In this document: piece by piece, positions 60,773 to 64,000 of the stretch
Position numbering within the stretch: position 1 is the first letter of the stretch
How the letters are laid out: every line of letters begins with the position of its first letter
DNA from: Palsa-504 sp963818225
GTDB taxonomy: Bacteria > Actinomycetota > Actinomycetes > Streptosporangiales > Streptosporangiaceae
DNA: 64,000 bases
Reading direction: 5' to 3'
NCBI GenBank assembly: GCA_963818225.1
Contig: CAWFRO010000013.1
Coordinates: 248,001 to 312,000 of the forward strand
Translations under genes and position numbers: made by a program
Notes under the pieces: generated by a model
The model's input: the letters and a program-made list of their open reading frames with translations, nothing else
Database searches by the model: none
Told to the model about the DNA's origin: nothing

Positions 60773-62278
60773 CTAACGGGCGGCGGGCGTCGCCTCCCGG
60801 CTGTCGTCAGGGGCCTTGCGGCGGGGCAGGCCCAGGGGCCGGCGGCCGGCGCGGTCAAGCCCGTCCCTGGCCGGCTTGATGAGCAGCGTGGTGGCGGTCA
60901 GCCAGAGCGCGGCGAAGAGCAGGCTGCCGAGGATGTCGGTGGGGTGATGCTCGCCCCGGTACATGCGGGCCACGGCGATCATGACCGGCATGACGATCGC
61001 GGGGATCAGGAACAGGTAACGCCACCAGCCGCGAGCGTGGCCGATGACCAGGATGGCGATCCCGACATACAGGCACGTGGTGGCGGCCATGTGCCCGGAC
61101 GGGAACGCCGAGGTGGGCAGCTTGGAGTCGAGCTGGGGGACGTCCGGCCGCGGGCGCTTCACCACCGCCGCGACCGTCAGGAAGGCGGCCAGCTCGCCGA
61201 ACATGACCACGGCCACGAAGATCACCGGCCGCCAGCGGCGGGTGACGGCGAGGAACACGACGCAGGTCGCGCCGCTCACGATGAGAATGTCCTGGGTGGC
61301 CCCGAGATTGCTGGCGATCAGGCTCCAGTGATTCAGCGCCGGTGAGCGGTGCGCGGCGAACCAGTGCGGGATCGCCCGGTCGCCAAGCAGGTTGCCGTTC
61401 CCGTTGCGGGTGAGCATGATCAGCTTGCCGATGCCGGTGAGGGTGCCGACGATCAGCACCCAGATCACCGCCACACCGGCGGCGATACGGCCGTATTCGC
61501 GAGCGCGGTCATGGGGCATGGTCATCTCCTGTTCGGCCGGCCGCAGGTCGGTGCGGGCCTCGGGCTCAAGCCCATCGGTCACCGGATCGGTCACCGGTGC
61601 CCCCGCCGCCTGGCGGGAGAGTTCGAAGGCGACGGCGGTGATGCCCAGCCAGGTGATGCCGAGCGCCCAGCCGCCCAGCACGTCGGAGACGTAATGCACG
61701 CCGAGCAGGAGCCGGCTGATGCCGATGGCGGCGATGAGCACGAGGATCACGGCGGTGAACACGCGGCGCCACGTGCCGCGGGCGGCGGGCAGGAAGACCA
61801 GGAACAAAGCGCCGTAGCAGACGATCGAGCCGAGAGCATGCCCGCTGGGAAAACTGTCGCCGTTCCCGTAGGCGACCGGATGGGCGACTACCGGACGCAG
61901 CCTGCCGACCAGCGCCTTGAGGACCGGGTCGAGCGTCAGCACCCCGGCGCCGGTGACCAGCAGGTAGATCGCCAGGCGCCACCGGCGCCGGATGGCCAGC
62001 ACCACGGCGGCCGCGCCGATCAGCGTCCACAGCACGCCGCTGCTGCCCAGCCAGGTGACCGTCTTGACGATGCGGACCACCGCGGGGTGGCCGGCAATGA
62101 GGCTGTTCAGCCCGGCGGCCGCGCGGTGATCGGCGGACTCGAGCGGCGCCCACTGCAGCCGTACGAGCAGGAGCAGGAGCGCGAAGAGGAGCGCCGCCGC
62201 GGTGACGATGGCTAGCGGTGCGAGAGTGCGCCCGGCCAGCGGTGCGAGAGTGCGCCGGACCGTGGCTCTCGCTGACAT
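60773..62278 (-). CDS. double PAP2 phosphatase (two PAP2 domains in one frame)
   Basis: A 501-residue membrane protein made of two complete PAP2 lipid phosphatases. Domain 1 (residues ~20-225) has KALVGRLRPVV, GDSFPSGHALGS and SRLLLGVHYVSDVLGG. Domain 2 (~265-470) has VVKRPRPDVP, SAFPSGHMAATT and ARMYRGEHHPTDILGS. Together these are the KxxxxxRP, PSGH and RxxxxxHxxxD motifs, twice. Between them AGGAGATGACCATG looks like an internal ribosome binding site and start, so the second domain may also be made alone. It probably dephosphorylates undecaprenyl pyrophosphate or phosphatidic acid. Confidence 0.85.
   Translation of the reverse strand: MSARATVRRTLAPLAGRTLAPLAIVTAAALLFALLLLLVRLQWAPLESADHRAAAGLNSLIAGHPAVVRIVKTVTWLGSSGVLWTLIGAAAVVLAIRRRWRLAIYLLVTGAGVLTLDPVLKALVGRLRPVVAHPVAYGNGDSFPSGHALGSIVCYGALFLVFLPAARGTWRRVFTAVILVLIAAIGISRLLLGVHYVSDVLGGWALGITWLGITAVAFELSRQAAGAPVTDPVTDGLEPEARTDLRPAEQEMTMPHDRAREYGRIAAGVAVIWVLIVGTLTGIGKLIMLTRNGNGNLLGDRAIPHWFAAHRSPALNHWSLIASNLGATQDILIVSGATCVVFLAVTRRWRPVIFVAVVMFGELAAFLTVAAVVKRPRPDVPQLDSKLPTSAFPSGHMAATTCLYVGIAILVIGHARGWWRYLFLIPAIVMPVMIAVARMYRGEHHPTDILGSLLFAALWLTATTLLIKPARDGLDRAGRRPLGLPRRKAPDDSREATPAAR
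62214..62261. repeat. 24-bp tandem duplication at the PAP2 N-terminus
   Basis: Two adjacent 24-base units (62214-62237 and 62238-62261) differ at two positions. In the PAP2 frame they encode a repeated RTLAPLAG-type segment in the N-terminal cytoplasmic tail. The duplication keeps the frame. Confidence 0.7.
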
Positions 62279-62367
62279 GGCCCCCGACTGCCCATGATGA
62301 GCAGTTTCACACCGCGAGGCCGCGATTCCTCGACGTTTGCCTGCCTGCGGCCGAGGTAGTGACGGGT

Positions 62368-63189
62368 ATGCACTCTGTATCGGCGCCGGGCGTCAGGCGC
62401 ACGGCGCGGCGGGCTTCCGACAGCCCGGGCGTGCACGTCCTGGCCCGCGCGGGCCTGATCGCGCGCGGTGTCATCTACATCCTGGTCGGCTGGGTCGCGC
62501 TGCTGGTCGCGCTGGGCCAGAGCTCTCGCGAGGCGGACCAGCAGGGCGCCCTGCAGCTGCTCGCGGGCAAATCCTACGGGCTGGTCTCGCTCTGGCTGCT
62601 CGGCATCGGCTTCGCGGCCTATGCGCTGTGGCGGCTGAGCGAGGCCGCGTTCGGCGTCACCGGCGAGCCGCCCGGGGCCGGCCCCAGGCTCAAGTCGCTG
62701 GCCCGGGCGGTCATCTACACGGGCCTGGCCTACCTGACGTTCACGGTGATAGCCGGCACGGCCCGCAGCCAGTCCGGCCGGCAGCAGGACATGACGGCCA
62801 CGGCCATGCAGCATACGGCCGGCCGGGTGCTGGTCGGCATCGCCGGGCTGGTCGTCGTCGCCTGCGGCACCGTCCTGGTCATCGAGGGCGCCCGCAAGAA
62901 GTTCATGAAGTACCTGCGGACGGCCGAGCTGAGCGCCCGGATGCGCCGCGTCGTCGAGCTGTCCGGCATGACCGGAACCATCGCCCGGGGGCTGGTGTTC
63001 GCCCTGGCCGGCGTGCTGGTCATCGACGCGGCCGTGACCCAGAAGGCGGCCGAGTCCGGCGGCATCGACAAGGCCCTGCTGACGCTGCGCGATCAGCCGC
63101 TCGGCGAGTTCCTGATGATGCTGGCCGCCCTCGGCCTCGTGGTCTTCGGCGTCTACGGGATATTCGAGGCCCGCTGGCGGAAGGTCTGA
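62368..63189 (+). CDS. DUF1206 membrane protein
   Basis: A 273-residue protein with six TM segments arranged as three repeats of two helices, the DUF1206 pattern. Each repeat opens with an arginine-glycine turn: LARAGLIARGVIYILVGWVA, LARAVIYTGLAYLTFTVIAG and SGMTGTIARGLVFALAGVLV. The ATG at 62368 is preferred, since upstream sequence overlaps the PAP2 gene antisense. Function unknown; members are common beside stress and envelope genes in actinobacteria. Divergent from the PAP2 gene. Confidence 0.85.
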   Translation: MHSVSAPGVRRTARRASDSPGVHVLARAGLIARGVIYILVGWVALLVALGQSSREADQQGALQLLAGKSYGLVSLWLLGIGFAAYALWRLSEAAFGVTGEPPGAGPRLKSLARAVIYTGLAYLTFTVIAGTARSQSGRQQDMTATAMQHTAGRVLVGIAGLVVVACGTVLVIEGARKKFMKYLRTAELSARMRRVVELSGMTGTIARGLVFALAGVLVIDAAVTQKAAESGGIDKALLTLRDQPLGEFLMMLAALGLVVFGVYGIFEARWRKV

Positions 63190-63205
63190 CGAAGTCGAAG
63201 GGTGG

Positions 63206-64000
63206 TCACTGGCCTAGGAGCCACTGCCCGGGTGCGATGAGCTCGCGGGCTTGCGCCGGCCCCCATGAGCCGGGCGCGTACCCGTGGACCGGGGGCGGGC
63301 TGGTCAGCAGCGGCTCGGCCACCTGCCACGCCGCGGCCAGCCCGTCCGGCCGGGTGAACAGCGAGCGGTCGCCGAGCAGGACGTCATGGATCAGCCGCAC
63401 GTACGGCGGCAGCGGGTCCGCGCCGTGCAGGCTGGCCAGCGGGATCGCCGCGCGGGCGACATCGAGGTCCAGGGCGGGCCCGGGCTTCTTGGTCACTAGG
63501 AACAGGTCGATCTCCCCGTCGCCGGCCAGCGAGAAGGACAGTACGTTCCGGTGGCGGGGCAGCCGGCCGGCCAGCGGCCCAGGCGGCTCGCGCAGGATGA
63601 GGGCGACCCGCTGCTTCGACGCGGCCAGCCGCTTCCCGGTGCGCAAGTAGAACGGCACGTCCCGCCAACGGGGGTTGTCGATCCACAGCCGGGCGGCCAC
63701 GAACGTGTCCCGGTCCGAGTGCGGATCGACGCCCGGCACCTCCCGGTAGCCGTCGAACTGCCCCAGTACGACCTCCCGGGGGTCCAGCGGCCGGAAGCAG
63801 CTGATGGTCTTCTCCCGTGCGGCCTGCAGGTCCAGCGCGTCCAGGCTGGCCGGGGGTTCCATGGCGACCTCGGCGGCCACCTGGAACAGGTGGGTGACGA
63901 GCATATCCAGGACCGCGCCGGTGGCGTCGTAGAACTGGGCCCGGTCGCTGATGCCGAGCGTCTCGGGCACGTCGATCTGTACCGACTCGACGTGCTCGCG
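63206..64000 (-). CDS. zwf: glucose-6-phosphate dehydrogenase, C-terminal part
   Basis: Reads from beyond the window edge to a stop at 63206 and gives the last ~264 residues. Family motifs seen are VQIDVPETLGISDRAQFYD, GAVLDMLVTHLFQVAAEVAM, VVLGQFDGYREVPGV, WIDNPRWRDVPFYLRTGKRL and VRLIHDVLLGDRSLFTRPD. It oxidises glucose-6-phosphate to 6-phosphogluconolactone with NADP+, the entry to the pentose phosphate pathway. The N-terminal NADP-binding part lies outside. The nearby GH15 gene is a frequent neighbour and would supply glucose. Confidence 0.92.
   Translation of the reverse strand, partial: REHVESVQIDVPETLGISDRAQFYDATGAVLDMLVTHLFQVAAEVAMEPPASLDALDLQAAREKTISCFRPLDPREVVLGQFDGYREVPGVDPHSDRDTFVAARLWIDNPRWRDVPFYLRTGKRLAASKQRVALILREPPGPLAGRLPRHRNVLSFSLAGDGEIDLFLVTKKPGPALDLDVARAAIPLASLHGADPLPPYVRLIHDVLLGDRSLFTRPDGLAAAWQVAEPLLTSPPPVHGYAPGSWGPAQARELIAPGQWLLGQ

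Overview
The window is high-GC actinobacterial DNA. Genes are dense with ATGA/GTGA overlaps and GGAGG-type ribosome binding sites, and there are several ECF sigma factors, a DUF397 protein, a DUF6314 protein, a PASTA-less Pkn-type kinase and an MshC-like ligase. This fits a filamentous soil actinomycete, perhaps of the Streptosporangiales; the exact genus cannot be read from the sequence. At least ten genes carry frame shifts (1-nt losses or gains). This means either real decay or a draft assembly with indel errors, and frame-based calls below should be read with that in mind.

Layout. 0-29 kb is an accessory and regulatory region: drug-efflux MFS genes, a kinase, an AlkB-like dioxygenase, a PRC-barrel protein, a LUD protein beside an ECF41-like sigma factor, an MFS metabolite transporter behind an elaborate promoter region, a CocE/NonD hydrolase, a type II NADH dehydrogenase and a GH25 muramidase. 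It also holds an ECF sigma/anti-sigma/ABC exporter operon, an ECF42-type sigma with its YCII partner, an MFS-SRPBCC pair and a lipid kinase. 29.8-45.8 kb is one long exopolysaccharide locus: ATP-grasp enzyme, flavin oxidoreductase, phosphoglycosyl transferase, NodB-type deacetylase, GT4 transferases, a PelF-like transferase, a PelG-like membrane protein, two SDR sugar-nucleotide enzymes, two spherulin-4 (GH135-like) proteins, another GT4, and a large lipoprotein resembling the fungal galactosaminogalactan deacetylase Agd3. 45.8-56 kb is mixed accessory DNA: two more MFS genes (one wrecked), a collapsed toxin-antitoxin pair, an orphan KdpD sensor domain, an MshC-like ligase and a luciferase-like oxidoreductase. 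56-64 kb holds a fourth copy of the efflux gene with a ruined TetR regulator, then a carbon/stress group: GH15 glucoamylase, a double PAP2 phosphatase, a DUF1206 membrane protein and the 3' part of glucose-6-phosphate dehydrogenase.

Two themes stand out. First, the exopolysaccharide locus combines bacterial Pel genes (PelF, PelG) with enzyme families known from the Aspergillus galactosaminogalactan cluster (GH135, Agd3/CE18-like, GT4, epimerase). I infer an actinobacterial, partly deacetylated, hexosamine-rich polysaccharide that is made, flipped, trimmed and deacetylated at the cell surface. Second, the same 14-TM efflux gene occurs four times within 58 kb. A shared palindromic operator precedes three copies, an intact TetR gene sits beside one and a decayed TetR gene beside another, so this looks like a locally amplified and now diverging resistance module.
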